DNA of 64,000 nucleotides from Clostridiales bacterium FE2011 (GCA_017569305.1 CP069418.1:1488001-1552000), one strand, 5' to 3'; counted from the stretch's first letter, positions 24,608 to 33,510 are shown. Translations and numbers: made by a program. The notes: generated by a model not told the origin, from the letters alone.

Positions 24608-25156
24608 ATGAACCATTGCGGAACCGTACTGCTGGAAACCGAAAGGCTGATCCTGCGGCGTTTTCAGCTGTCTGACGCACCGGATTTCTATAAAAACGTC
24701 ACTTCAGATCCAGAAGTCAACCGCTTCCTCACCTGGGAAAACGACAAAAGCGTTGCCGATACTGAAGCGCTGATGATGGACTTCATTCAGCGGTATGAAG
24801 ACCCGGAAAGATACTGCTGGGCCATCGTGATGAAGGAAAGCGGAGAAGTAATCGGCACCCTCGCCGCCACAAACATCCGGAAAAATACCCGTGCGGTGGA
24901 ACTCTCCTACTCCATCGGCAAAAACTGGTGGGGAAAAGGGATTACAGCGGAAGCCCTGCAAAAGGTCATGGACTTTCTGTTTAACCAGGTAGGCTTCAAC
25001 CGGATTGAAGCCGGTTATGACGTGAGCAATCCCAATTCCGGCAAAGTCCTGGAAAAAGTCGGCATGCGCCGGGAGGGTCTCCTCCGCCAGGCCGGGCGAA
25101 ACAACCAGGGCATTTATGACCGGGTGATCTACGCCAAACTGAAATCAGACGAGTAA
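24608..25156 (+). CDS. RimJ/RimL-type GNAT acetyltransferase
   Basis: 182 aa. LETERLILRRFQLSDAPDFY at the start, VELSYSIGKNWWGKGITAEA for the acetyl-CoA site, then NPNSGKVLEKVGMRREGLLR. The family acetylates N-termini of ribosomal proteins or small amines. ATG 24608 behind GGGAGGTG is chosen over a longer frame that reads through the leader. The leader holds a small ORF and two stems. Confidence 0.88.
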   Translation: MNHCGTVLLETERLILRRFQLSDAPDFYKNVTSDPEVNRFLTWENDKSVADTEALMMDFIQRYEDPERYCWAIVMKESGEVIGTLAATNIRKNTRAVELSYSIGKNWWGKGITAEALQKVMDFLFNQVGFNRIEAGYDVSNPNSGKVLEKVGMRREGLLRQAGRNNQGIYDRVIYAKLKSDE

Positions 25157-25167
25157 ATCAGGAACAG

Positions 25168-25201
25168 ACACACCCCGCCTGAACCGGCGGGGTGTGTTTT
25201 T
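25168..25201 (+). terminator. Terminator of the GNAT gene
   Basis: ACACACCCCGCC, loop TGAACC, GGCGGGGTGTGT, then TTTT. A 12-bp GC-rich stem. Confidence 0.9.
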
Positions 25202-25216
25202 GCAGGCATCTGTTCC

Positions 25217-25765
25217 TTATTCGGGAATATTGGCATTGATCTCCTTCATGATCTCCACCACTTCAATATCCCCGTCCGCAAGGATCTCCACAATGGGTTG
25301 ACTCCCGTCCTCGTTCGGGCCGTTCTGCCAGTAAATTTCCGCCTGCCGGATGTTTTCCTCTTCGTCAATTGAACCGTCAAAGCATTTGTAGGCGTCGCCG
25401 GTAAACGTGTTTCCGTTCACCTTGATTTTCGCGATTCCGTAGGTCGGACGGCCGATCTTTGCAAAATAGTCTCCCCACTGTTCCGCTTCCTCATAGGTCC
25501 GGGATACATACAGCGAGGCCATCCGGGACGGATAGTGGGGGTATTTTTCTTTCCGGACTTTTTCCAGTGCCAGTTCCCGCAGGGCTACGTCCACCACATG
25601 GGTCAGTTCTTTTCCCCGGTAGGCTTCCGGGTTCTTGTAGATATCCTTCACGGTTTCCATCTGTGCATAAACCCGCTGGTGAACGCCGTTGGGGTGGTTT
25701 TCATCCAGCAGGATATGTTCCCCTTTATGTTTGGGGATATCTGATATCACGTGATAATAATACAT
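25217..25765 (-). CDS. DUF2441-like protein
   Basis: 182 aa. MYYYHVISDIPKHKGEHILL, DENHPNGVHQRVY and SLYVSRTYEEAEQWGDYF match what I know of the DUF2441 family, proteins of unknown function that look ADP-ribosyltransferase-like. AAAGGA precedes the ATG. Convergent with the GNAT gene. No partner gene is apparent. Confidence 0.55.
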   Translation of the reverse strand: MYYYHVISDIPKHKGEHILLDENHPNGVHQRVYAQMETVKDIYKNPEAYRGKELTHVVDVALRELALEKVRKEKYPHYPSRMASLYVSRTYEEAEQWGDYFAKIGRPTYGIAKIKVNGNTFTGDAYKCFDGSIDEEENIRQAEIYWQNGPNEDGSQPIVEILADGDIEVVEIMKEINANIPE

Positions 25766-25863
25766 GCGTTTATCCTTTCAGGTTTTACTCTTATTTTGTA
25801 TAAATCCTTCAGGATGTTCAGCGCAAGAGAAGTCTCATCATAGTGTTTCTCCTTATATGTTTT

Positions 25864-26742
25864 TTACAGATCCAGGAACGTCATCTGTTCAAACCTGTCA
25901 GGCAGCGTGCCCATATAGTTGAAGCACTCATCCGGTTTGTACATCATCCCGTGTTCCCGGCAGAACATCCGGAACAGGCGCATCAGCGGTTCCCGGTTCG
26001 GGCTGGATACCTCGTAGGCATTCCCGTATGTCCTGATGTACTTTTCCTTCAGTCCGGGGAAATGCCTGTCCAGTGCCGCGTAATAGTATTCCCGGTCTCC
26101 CTCGCGGAGCGTCAGCCCCATATCGAAGCAGATGATCCCTTTCACTTTCACCCGGCCACAGGCCTCCAGGATCGCCCGGATGTTTTCCTCTGTATCGTTG
26201 ATAAACGGCAGGATCGGCGTCATCCAGACCACCGTGGGAATGCCTCGTTCCCGCATGGCTTCCAGCACTTCAATCCGCCGCTGGGTATTGCAGACATTCG
26301 GTTCCAGGATTCCGCACAGCTTTTCGTCATACGTGGTCAGGGTCATCTGCACCACGCATTTGGCTTTCCGGTTGATTTCCTCCAGCAGGTCGATATCCCG
26401 CAGGATCCGGTCAGACTTGGTCTGTACCGCAGCCCCGAAGCCGTATTTGCTGATGATCTCCAGGCATTTCCGGGTCAGGCCGAGCTGCTCTTCGCAGTGC
26501 ATATAGGGATCCGACATGGATCCGGTCCCGATCATCGCCTTCTGTCGTTTGGATTTCAGCGCCTGCTCCAGCAGTTCCGGCGCGTTCTGTTTGACCTCAA
26601 TGTCTTCAAACGCATGGGTAAACTGATAGCATTTGCTCCGGCTGTCGCAGTAGATACAGCCGTGGGAACATCCGCGGTAGATGTTCATCCCGTAGTGCCC
26701 TTTCCCGCCGGTCAGGATTCCTTTTGCGTCCACAAAATGCAT
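25864..26742 (-). CDS. Radical SAM protein, SplB-like
   Basis: 292 aa. 4Fe-4S motif C-S-H-G-C-I-Y-C (C-x3-C-x2-C) in MNIYRGCSHGCIYCDSRSKC, followed by GTGSMSDPYMHCEEQ and VQMTLTTYDEKLCGILEPN. This layout is typical of the COG1533 group related to spore photoproduct lyase, most of which have no known reaction. GGAG precedes the ATG. Single gene followed on the same strand by unrelated genes. Confidence 0.85.
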   Translation of the reverse strand: MHFVDAKGILTGGKGHYGMNIYRGCSHGCIYCDSRSKCYQFTHAFEDIEVKQNAPELLEQALKSKRQKAMIGTGSMSDPYMHCEEQLGLTRKCLEIISKYGFGAAVQTKSDRILRDIDLLEEINRKAKCVVQMTLTTYDEKLCGILEPNVCNTQRRIEVLEAMRERGIPTVVWMTPILPFINDTEENIRAILEACGRVKVKGIICFDMGLTLREGDREYYYAALDRHFPGLKEKYIRTYGNAYEVSSPNREPLMRLFRMFCREHGMMYKPDECFNYMGTLPDRFEQMTFLDL

Positions 26743-26788
26743 CTTTCTCCGTCCATCCTTCCGTGCTGCCTGCCGTCAGTGCCTGGCT

Positions 26789-27196
26789 TCATGATTCCCT
26801 GCGTTCTCCGGTCCTGATGAAATCAATCAGCTTTTCCAGGTCCTCAAACTCATCGTAGTCTCCCATGATTCCTTCCCGGTGATAGACAATCCCGGCCTGC
26901 TCGTTCCGCTCCAGGCAGTCCAGGAGCTCCTCCACGCCGTATCTGCGCGCATATTCTGCAAAAGCGCGCGGTTTGATTTTATCTGCATACAGGCCGATCC
27001 GGCACCCTGCCGGCTCACATTCATAGCAGCCCATCAGGCCTTTCCGGAGCACACATTTACGGGTTTCACAGAAATCCGCGTCCTTGCACCAGCAAAGATC
27101 CTTGAATCCATCCTGCTTGCAGCCTTTACATTCCACGTTCTCAGAACACAGGCAGCATGCCAGTCCGCAGCGTGCGATTCCAAGTTCCCTTTTCAT
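26789..27196 (-). CDS. Cysteine-rich DUF3795-like protein
   Basis: 135 aa with a dense N-terminal Cys cluster: C-G-L-A-C-C-L-C, C-K-G-C, L-C-W-C, C-E-T-R-K-C, C-Y-E-C-E-P-A-G-C. This resembles DUF3795 proteins, expected to bind zinc or an iron-sulfur cluster. The C-terminal half is helical and Cys-free. The function is unknown. Confidence 0.6.
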   Translation of the reverse strand: MKRELGIARCGLACCLCSENVECKGCKQDGFKDLCWCKDADFCETRKCVLRKGLMGCYECEPAGCRIGLYADKIKPRAFAEYARRYGVEELLDCLERNEQAGIVYHREGIMGDYDEFEDLEKLIDFIRTGERRES

Positions 27197-27220
27197 TGTT
27201 ATTTCCTCCTGACATCTTCC

Positions 27221-28165
27221 TTATACATACGCCAGCAGCTCCCGGATATGCTCCGTGCTTTTGCTTCCGACAATCACGTGATCAGCACCGCCCAGTGCAA
27301 ACTCCAGCAATTCCCGGACTGAATACTCTTTGAGTGCCTCTCCCATGGCAAAGGGCATACTGGCAACCGTTTCAAAGCCCAGCCTGCGGCACGCTTCCGC
27401 CAGCGTTACCGCCTGTCCGTCCACCGTCTGGCTGACAGTTGTCACAGGATACGGGCACCCGATGTTGTATTCATAGATCACGTATTTCAGGTGAGTGCCG
27501 CCGTTTCCCGCCTTCAATGCCCTTCGCTTCAGTTCTTCCAGTTCAAAATGCCATTTCTCCTCTTCGGGTTCCTTTCCCATAAACTCGAGAGCAAGCCCGA
27601 AATACCGGATTTTCCCTTCTGTCACTTTGCTTTCATACCAGCGGAACAGGTCTTCCATCCGGTCATAAAACGCCTCGGCGCCGATCCCGGCCCGGGTAAT
27701 CTCCGGAATATGGATATAATGGATGTCTATCGTTTCCAGCCCCAGGTTCTGAAGGCTCTTCTCCAGCGTAACCTCAAAGAAAGCAGGATTCAGCGTCTGA
27801 AGAAGCCCGTCATATTCACAGAAATCCTCTCCGGTAATCCCGCGGGGTTTCAGGTGTTTTTCCAGATACGTCTGCGGGTTTGTTCTCTCCGTGATATCGC
27901 CAAAGAGCAGTCCTGCTTTGGAGGTAATACAAAAATCTTCCCGCTGAAGAGCCCCTTCACTGATCAGTTTCCGGATAGCTGCGCCTTCATCTTTTTCCGA
28001 GCGCATTCCCCTGTAATTGATCGCACCGTCTATGGATGCGATACCATTTTGCAATGCATATGCGATTGCTTCCTGATACTGACCGGAAACCTCATCTGAA
28101 AAGTCTCCCAGGTGTGTACCAAGAATCAGCCGTGATAAACCGCTCCCGGAGTATCCCTTGATCAT
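27221..28165 (-). CDS. Aldo/keto reductase family protein
   Basis: 314 aa TIM barrel: RLILGTHLGDFS, INYRGMRSEKDEGAAIRKLI, then IHYIHIPEI in the place of the usual catalytic His region. The C-terminal cofactor block reads HVIVGSKSTEHIRELL. NAD(P)H-dependent oxidoreductase with no evident substrate. It lies upstream of the DUF3795-like gene on the same strand. Confidence 0.8.
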   Translation of the reverse strand: MIKGYSGSGLSRLILGTHLGDFSDEVSGQYQEAIAYALQNGIASIDGAINYRGMRSEKDEGAAIRKLISEGALQREDFCITSKAGLLFGDITERTNPQTYLEKHLKPRGITGEDFCEYDGLLQTLNPAFFEVTLEKSLQNLGLETIDIHYIHIPEITRAGIGAEAFYDRMEDLFRWYESKVTEGKIRYFGLALEFMGKEPEEEKWHFELEELKRRALKAGNGGTHLKYVIYEYNIGCPYPVTTVSQTVDGQAVTLAEACRRLGFETVASMPFAMGEALKEYSVRELLEFALGGADHVIVGSKSTEHIRELLAYV

Positions 28166-28194
28166 CTGTGTTTATTCTCCTCATTCCCGATAAA

Positions 28195-28503
28195 TCAGCA
28201 GTCCCACTGGTATTTTCCCAGGTCCACACAGCCGTTCTCCTTGAATCCGACCCCTTCTGCCTCCAGCCGTTCCCTTTGCGTACGGAACGCAGGCGCGGTT
28301 CTTCCGGCATGGTTCACCACCCTGTGGCAGGGATAGCTTCCATAGTATTCCGACATGCTCAGGATTTTTCCGACCAGTCTCGCGTTCCTGTCCCTGCCGG
28401 TTAGCCTGGCAATCTGGCCGTAGGTTGCCACACAGCCTTCCGGAATTTCTTCCACGACAGAAAGCACCTCATAGATCAGATCCGTGTTCAGCGTTTTACC
28501 CAT
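28195..28503 (-). CDS. MGMT-family DNA-binding domain protein
   Basis: 102 aa, equal to the C-terminal domain of O6-alkylguanine-DNA alkyltransferases: IPEGCVATYGQIARLTG, RNARLVGKIL and the reactive-cysteine motif PCHRVVN. Unlike most alkyltransferase-like (ATL) proteins, which carry Trp or Ala there, the Cys is kept. The N-terminal domain of full-length Ogt is missing. Likely recognises alkylated bases; direct repair is possible. Confidence 0.85.
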   Translation of the reverse strand: MGKTLNTDLIYEVLSVVEEIPEGCVATYGQIARLTGRDRNARLVGKILSMSEYYGSYPCHRVVNHAGRTAPAFRTQRERLEAEGVGFKENGCVDLGKYQWDC

Positions 28504-28521
28504 CTTTCGTTCTCCGGCACT

Positions 28522-28959
28522 TTACACGTTCATTCTCAGGATCTGCGCATTAATCCGGAACCCGTATTTTTCATAGAACCGGATCGCGTCGTTTCCGTCC
28601 ACCACCCGGACCTCAATTCTGTTGACGCCGCTTTGCTTCAGCGTATCCACAGCCCAGTCCATCAGGTCATTGCCGTATCCGCTGCCCCGGGCTTCCTTCA
28701 GCACGATCAGGTAATCGATCTTCCCCTCCGTACCGCAAACATCTGTTTTGCAGAAGCCCAGTACCCTGTCATTCTCTTCCACAACCGCGATCCTGGATTT
28801 CCCGCTCTGAACGTCTTCCCGGAAAGCTTCCAGGGTTTCCGCAAAAGGCCTTTTCGGATAGCAGCCTTTAAAGCCATTGGAAACCTCGTTGTGATGCTCC
28901 GCAAGCTCTTTCAGGCATTCCGCCAGCCTGTCTGTCTCCTGATAGTCCAGCTCTCTCAT
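28522..28959 (-). CDS. GNAT acetyltransferase
   Basis: 145 aa. Acetyl-CoA loop in IVLKEARGSGYGNDLMDWAV, then VRVVDGNDAIRFYEKYGFRI. Start ATG 28959, seven bases after GAGGTG; a GTG at 28968 overlaps that site. The substrate is unknown. Confidence 0.85.
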   Translation of the reverse strand: MRELDYQETDRLAECLKELAEHHNEVSNGFKGCYPKRPFAETLEAFREDVQSGKSRIAVVEENDRVLGFCKTDVCGTEGKIDYLIVLKEARGSGYGNDLMDWAVDTLKQSGVNRIEVRVVDGNDAIRFYEKYGFRINAQILRMNV

Positions 28960-29100
28960 GGAATACACCTCACCCCGTCCATGGACAGTATCCTACCATG
29001 AACACTGAAAATGATTATACTTTTTCCTTTGCAGACAGGGAACATACCCGCTGTATGGAAAAACGCCTCCCGGATCCTCCCGTCGGTATGAATACCTTCC

Positions 29101-29532
29101 TCACAGGTATCCTCTCCGTCCAGCCTCCTGAACAAGTTTAGGCTGGATCTCAGGATAGGTCAGTGCTTCCGGGAGCTCGTCAAACAGGCAGACTTTTTCC
29201 ATTTCGCTGTGCAGTTCCTGATCAAATCCGGTGATATCGGCAGAATACAGCATGCCGTACATTTCCTCGCCGGTATCATTCACCCGGTTTTTCCCGGTCA
29301 CGGAGTAGGCGAATACAGGCTTTATGGTAAACTCCCTGGCTCCGGTTTCCTCCTGCAGTTCCCTGACCGCCGTATCGTCAATGGCTTCCCCGGGTTCCCT
29401 GTGTCCGCCGGGTATTTCATAGGTGTCCCTTTCTTTGTGTTTGCAGAACACCCATTTCCCCTCAGCTTTGGCTATAACCACCGCAAACTTCAGCAGCGCA
29501 TCATCCACCGAATCATAGAACCTGACTTCCAC
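29101..29532 (-). CDS. Nudix hydrolase
   Basis: 143 aa. Nudix box GGHREPGEAIDDTAVRELQE followed by ETG. Starts at a GTG (29532) behind GAGG. Substrate not evident. Lies between a GNAT and a metallophosphatase gene on the same strand. Confidence 0.85.
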   Translation of the reverse strand: MEVRFYDSVDDALLKFAVVIAKAEGKWVFCKHKERDTYEIPGGHREPGEAIDDTAVRELQEETGAREFTIKPVFAYSVTGKNRVNDTGEEMYGMLYSADITGFDQELHSEMEKVCLFDELPEALTYPEIQPKLVQEAGRRGYL

Positions 29533-29564
29533 TCACTCGTACCTCAGCATCTTTTTATGGTTCA

Positions 29565-30263
29565 TTACCGGGAATACTGACCCGTCAGCACTTCCTTCTG
29601 ATAGGCCTCCTTATTGGGCAGGTCCGGATAGAGATCCGCCCGCTCGGCAGCTTTCTGTTTGTCATAAGGAACAGACAGGGTCGTGATATGCAGGGGTGCT
29701 GGATCAGGCCCGGCTTCTCCCTCCAGCAGCAGCGCGTGAGCCCTGGTCAGGCTCAGGTTGTTGCCGACGCTGCCGGTATTCAGCGCGTATCCCCCTTCCA
29801 GTGGCCGGATAAAAGGCCTGTGGCTGTCCGCGCAGATCATGCCGTTCGCCTCCGGCCTGCCGTCATGAAAGCGGAAGCCTTCCCGAAGCTTTTCATCCGG
29901 ATCAAAACTCAGGTACAGCGGGTCCAGGAAACGCCCGTGCACCAGGCGGAAACGGAACCCGCTGATTTCCAGCTCATCTTCCAGGGGCAGCGAATCCAGC
30001 CAGGCTATGCGTTCCTGCCCGATCTGTTTGATATAAAAGGCATTGTAATCCGGATACATGCTCATGGACCGGTCCCAGTTCCCGGCAATCCAGTGTTTGC
30101 AGTGGGTCCTGACCCAGTCACAGGTTTTGTCGCTTTCCGGCCCTTTGCCCACCGCGTCTCCCAGGAACCAGATATCATCCGGTTCGATCCGCTCCAGCTC
30201 CCGTTCCATGGCCTCCGTGGCAACCATGTTGCCGTGGAGATCCGCCAAAAGCACAATTTTCAT
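29565..30263 (-). CDS. Calcineurin-like metallophosphoesterase (YfcE/MJ0936-like)
   Basis: 232 aa. MKIVLLADLHGN opens with the D-x-H metal motif, then DDIWFLGDAVGKGPES, AGNWD, VHGRF and NTGSVGN, the standard blocks of the family. Hydrolyses phosphomono- or diesters with two metal ions. ATG 30263 sits 8 bases after GAGGTG; an in-frame ATG 36 bases upstream lacks a ribosome site. Confidence 0.88.
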   Translation of the reverse strand: MKIVLLADLHGNMVATEAMERELERIEPDDIWFLGDAVGKGPESDKTCDWVRTHCKHWIAGNWDRSMSMYPDYNAFYIKQIGQERIAWLDSLPLEDELEISGFRFRLVHGRFLDPLYLSFDPDEKLREGFRFHDGRPEANGMICADSHRPFIRPLEGGYALNTGSVGNNLSLTRAHALLLEGEAGPDPAPLHITTLSVPYDKQKAAERADLYPDLPNKEAYQKEVLTGQYSR

Positions 30264-30295
30264 CTGTCTTTCACCTCGGTTTCTTTCAAATCCGG

Positions 30296-30814
30296 TCACA
30301 GTCCGACATACTGGTCCCTGACCGTCTTCATGCCCCCATCTTCAGCATTTTCCAGCGCGCTGAACCGTACTTTTCCGTTATACTCCAGCATCGTTGTGAG
30401 CGCCGTTTTAAAGTGAGGCAGCGTCACCATCTCTTTTGCCTCCTCCGGTGTAAACCATCCGGCTTCCAGGCTCTCATCGGAGGTGTGAAGTTCTCCGCTC
30501 ACATAGTCGCATATAAATAATATGCTCACGTTTGGCGGGATCATTATCCCTTCCAGCGGTCCGTATCCCTCTTTCATGGTCAGCCTCTGATAGACACCGG
30601 CCAGGCACCGCGGTTCAGCGATGATCCCGCTTTCTTCGCAGATTTCCCGTTTCAGGCCGTCCAGGATTGCTTCGCCCTGTTCAACAACGCCGCCGGGAAA
30701 CTCCCAGCCCCTTCTCGCGGATCTGATCAGCAGCACCTTCCCGTCTTTATATACCAGACCCGCAGCCGATACAAAGTGTACCTGAAGCTGCTTTGTTTCC
30801 ACCCATTTATCCAT
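30296..30814 (-). CDS. Nudix hydrolase
   Basis: 172 aa. Nudix box GGVVEQGEAILDGLKREICE followed by ESG. The N-terminal region HFVSAAGLVYKDGKVLLIRS is typical of MutT-like enzymes. Start ATG 30814 follows GGAG by 7 bases. It has its own promoter at 30888-30916. Confidence 0.85.
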   Translation of the reverse strand: MDKWVETKQLQVHFVSAAGLVYKDGKVLLIRSARRGWEFPGGVVEQGEAILDGLKREICEESGIIAEPRCLAGVYQRLTMKEGYGPLEGIMIPPNVSILFICDYVSGELHTSDESLEAGWFTPEEAKEMVTLPHFKTALTTMLEYNGKVRFSALENAEDGGMKTVRDQYVGL

Positions 30815-30887
30815 AATCTGTCTCCGTTTCAAATATTGGTCGACACTTCACATTCTTCGCGTCTTCAGAAATGGGATCCATGGTGTC

Positions 30888-30916
30888 ATCTTATCATGCT
30901 CTCCCGGAGAATAAAA
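30888..30916 (-). promoter_or_regulatory. Promoter of the 30.8-kb Nudix gene
   Basis: Minus strand TTTTAT, 17 bases, TAAGAT. Directly upstream of the -35 stands TTTTTGTTCCCC, shared exactly with the promoter at 33158-33186. Confidence 0.5.
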
Positions 30917-30970
30917 GGGGAACAAAAAGGATTTACATGACAACCCAGCCCGCCGCACACCCCGAATCAA

Positions 30971-31012
30971 AAAGAAAACCCGAAAGCAATTGATACTCAA
31001 TGCTTCCGGGTT
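30971..31012 (-). terminator. Terminator of the MerR-family gene
   Basis: Minus strand: AACCCGGAAGCA, 12-base loop, TGCTTTCGGGTT with one G-U pair, then TTCTTTTT. Confidence 0.8.
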
Positions 31013-31028
31013 CCAATCCACTATAACC

Positions 31029-32015
31029 TTATTTTCGCCTGACGGGGATCAGCAGGTCAAGCTGTTGGGTTTCAGGTTCTCCGTCTGTTGTTTCCATGAT
31101 GTGATCGTGATAATTCAGGTGCTCTTCCAGGTTACCGAACATGTCGTCGGGATTTCCGCTTCCGGCATATTCGTATTCATCACTTTTTTCAACCGTCTCG
31201 TAGAAAGGACCCCATTCTTCAAAGTTCCCCATCTGGATCATATGCGCGGCATAAGTGCCTCCGGCAAAGTGCTTCTTCACCAGCGGAGCCGGCACTTCCA
31301 TTCCTTCCGGGATCGTAATCCAGAACTCGTATCCGTGGTACCCGGTGTCGTCCATCGGGATCGGATGGTTGAAGCCGTACAGCCGCAGTCCGGGATGCTT
31401 TTCCCACAGTTTTGTTTTGCGGGCAAACTCAGCAATCATTTTGCCCGCCCGGTCTTCCGGTTCATCGTCTAACGCGTGTGCTGCGGCAACGTCGCTCTCC
31501 GGCAGGTGTACAATGCGAATGTCCTTCATTCTGCCGCCCTGGTCGGCTTGTTTCAGGTTGTCCATGATACTCTTCCTCTCTTCCTGTATCAGTGTTGAGG
31601 AGGGAGAAAGTTCATCCGCAAGGGCAAGCAGCCTGCTGTCCTGCAGGATCATCTCTCCGGCGGGCAGCGCGCTGCGTTGTTTCAGCGCATTGCAGAATTC
31701 CCCGATCACATCGCGGACTGCGCCCAGTGACCTGAGCTCTTCGTTCATCTCCGCCAGGTTCTTTTCAAATACGCTGATGGCTGTGGCCGGGCCGGGATCG
31801 TTCAGGATTGCGCCGATCTCTTTCAGGGAAAGGCGCAGCTTCCTCAGAACCAGGATCTGGCGCAGGCGCTGTATATCTTCCGGACGATATACGCGGTAGG
31901 CATAACCTTCTTTCCGGTTACTGCCGATCAGCCCCAGTTTTTCATAATGGCGCAGCATTCTTGCTGATACGCCGTATGTTCTGGATACTTCAGAAACAGT
32001 CAGCATGTCCGTCAC
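31029..32015 (-). CDS. MerR-family regulator with GyrI-like ligand domain
   Basis: About 328 aa. N-terminal MerR helix-turn-helix (LTVSEVSRTYGVSARMLRHY then EKLGLI, YRVYRPEDIQRLRQIL), a helical linker with heptad character (~80-150), and a C-terminal effector domain of GyrI/SOUL type (WEKHPGLRLYGFNHPIP, YEFWITIPEGMEVPAP). Such fusions activate drug-response genes when the ligand binds. GTG 32015 lies at good spacing behind AGGAGG; ATG 32006 is an alternative. No divergent target is evident. Confidence 0.85.
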   Translation of the reverse strand: MTDMLTVSEVSRTYGVSARMLRHYEKLGLIGSNRKEGYAYRVYRPEDIQRLRQILVLRKLRLSLKEIGAILNDPGPATAISVFEKNLAEMNEELRSLGAVRDVIGEFCNALKQRSALPAGEMILQDSRLLALADELSPSSTLIQEERKSIMDNLKQADQGGRMKDIRIVHLPESDVAAAHALDDEPEDRAGKMIAEFARKTKLWEKHPGLRLYGFNHPIPMDDTGYHGYEFWITIPEGMEVPAPLVKKHFAGGTYAAHMIQMGNFEEWGPFYETVEKSDEYEYAGSGNPDDMFGNLEEHLNYHDHIMETTDGEPETQQLDLLIPVRRK

Positions 32016-32182
32016 GGGATCCACTCCTCCTCTTGTTCATCGGGCTTTTGACTTGCTTTTCTGCCACCGGCAGCGCTCATCTCCGTCCCTTCGGAAATGA
32101 GGATAAACTGCGACACCGTGTACGAGTCAATGCTTTTTCTTTGGAAAAAATATAAATATATAGAAGGATACAACCGATCAGA

Positions 32183-32539
32183 TTATTCTTCTTTGCCCGG
32201 AAAACTCCTGAAGTAAATCATATTGTTGTCCGGATCGTAAATGCTCATATTGACCGCACCCCATGGACGTTTTGTCGGCGGTTCAATCACCTTTGCGCCC
32301 AGCGCTTTGACCTTTTCATATTCCCTGTCAATATCATCCACCGTAAATGCCAGGCATATATTCTGGTTCTGGTTGTTTTTGACCGTTCCGTCATTATAGA
32401 TCGTCAGCATGATTTCTTCAGCAATGATGAACTGATGGGTTTCGTCATTGCTGTTGTTTTCCACGCCGAGCAGCTGCTTGTAAAACGCCGCCAGCTTGGG
32501 TACGTCGTTTGTCAGTAAGCATACTTCACCGATCGTCAT
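32183..32539 (-). CDS. VOC (glyoxalase/bleomycin-resistance) superfamily protein
   Basis: 118 aa, two beta-alpha-beta-beta-beta units: VCLLTNDVPKLAAFYKQLLG and LAFTVDDIDREYEKVKALGA. The last unit, IYDPDNNMIYFRSF, has its metal-site position as Asn-Met rather than a clear Glu. Single-domain size. The substrate is unknown. Confidence 0.82.
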   Translation of the reverse strand: MTIGEVCLLTNDVPKLAAFYKQLLGVENNSNDETHQFIIAEEIMLTIYNDGTVKNNQNQNICLAFTVDDIDREYEKVKALGAKVIEPPTKRPWGAVNMSIYDPDNNMIYFRSFPGKEE

Positions 32540-32560
32540 TTTATATATTCTCCGTCGTAA

Positions 32561-33121
32561 TCAGTCATCTATGATTTCAACGTCATCCGGAATGCTCCTG
32601 ATCAGCATTGCCGCCGTGTTCGAAAGCTTTGTGTTTTCTTTCAGTGGGAAAGATACCCGTCCCGGCAGATCTCCCTGTTCACAATGAACGTCCATCTTCG
32701 TATCCACCAGCCCCAGGTTATCCGGAAGGTTGTTGGCAAAGATCAGGCTTCCGGCGCTGACGCCGATTACAAAGCCGTTATCCCGGATATAGGCCATCAG
32801 CGTTTCATGAAAACCCGTGTCATTGATCCTGCCAAGCAGGTATGAAGTCCGGCCGCCGCACAGATACACTACGTCAAAGGTTTTCAGTTCCTCAACAGGC
32901 ATATTCTGATGCAGGTCAAAAACCCGGACGTTCTTCTTCGGGATGCCGGCTTTCAGCAGGTCTTCCATGCACTTCGGCAGCACTTCAATGGCATCCGCGT
33001 CAATGGCGGCTGTGGGAATAAAAAGCGCATTGGCCTGTTCCGGCGCTTTACCCAGGAATTTCAGGAACGCTTCTTCGATCTTCTTCGTCTCCAGGCCGCA
33101 GGATGTCAGCATTACCCGCAT
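32561..33121 (-). CDS. Peptidase E-like (S51) class I amidotransferase-fold protein
   Basis: 186 aa. YLCGGRTSYLL and the nucleophile-elbow Ser in GVSAGSLIFA match the S51 dipeptidase family (aspartyl dipeptidase PepE). GGAGG nine bases before the ATG. Promoter at 33158-33186 shares an upstream 12-mer with that of the Nudix gene at 30.8 kb. Confidence 0.82.
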   Translation of the reverse strand: MRVMLTSCGLETKKIEEAFLKFLGKAPEQANALFIPTAAIDADAIEVLPKCMEDLLKAGIPKKNVRVFDLHQNMPVEELKTFDVVYLCGGRTSYLLGRINDTGFHETLMAYIRDNGFVIGVSAGSLIFANNLPDNLGLVDTKMDVHCEQGDLPGRVSFPLKENTKLSNTAAMLIRSIPDDVEIIDD

Positions 33122-33157
33122 TATTCTGTTCCTCCCCCGATTTGTTCTCTGAAACTT

Positions 33158-33186
33158 ACAGTATCATGAGACATCCCGATACTCAA
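33158..33186 (-). promoter_or_regulatory. Promoter of the peptidase E-like gene
   Basis: Minus strand TTGAGT (33186-33181), 17 bases, TACTGT (33163-33158). TTTTTGTTCCCC abuts the -35. Confidence 0.55.
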
Positions 33187-33210
33187 GGGGAACAAAAAAC
33201 TTTTGGGGTT

Positions 33211-33244
33211 CAAAACAAGCCCGGCAGTTTCGGATCTGCCGGGC
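33211..33244 (-). terminator. Terminator of the XRE operon
   Basis: Minus strand GCCCGGCAG, 8-base loop, CTGCCGGGC, then TTGTTTTG. Confidence 0.8.
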
Positions 33245-33264
33245 CTGAACATATGTTTCTCTGT

Positions 33265-33507
33265 TTATACCTTAATCTTTACGATATCCCCGTTTTGACG
33301 CTCCACGTCCACAAGCATGAAGTGACCATTTCTGCGGACGTACTCACGCAGCTCGCGCACAATGTCCGCGGCATAAGGAGCATATTCAGCAGCCTGCGGA
33401 TCACCGTTTTTCGCCGCAAGGCTGAGCAGCAGTTTGCTGCCTGCGAGGGAAAGCGGCACCGGAAATGAAAGGTTTGGGCCGTCCTGCGTTTTGATTTTAA
33501 TCCACAT
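33265..33507 (-). CDS. Small protein co-transcribed with an XRE regulator, unknown function
   Basis: 80 aa: MWIKIKTQDGPNLSFPVPLS at the start, then a helical middle and an end rich in basic and charged residues (NGHFMLVDVERQNGDIVKIKV minus its first residues). I do not recognise it. Its start lies three bases after the XRE stop, with a ribosome site inside that gene's end. Its beta pattern resembles the C-terminal part of the XRE protein (ligand- or partner-binding strand pairs ending in V-K-I/V-F-V), so the two may interact. Confidence 0.6.
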   Translation of the reverse strand: MWIKIKTQDGPNLSFPVPLSLAGSKLLLSLAAKNGDPQAAEYAPYAADIVRELREYVRRNGHFMLVDVERQNGDIVKIKV

Positions 33508-33510
33508 GGC

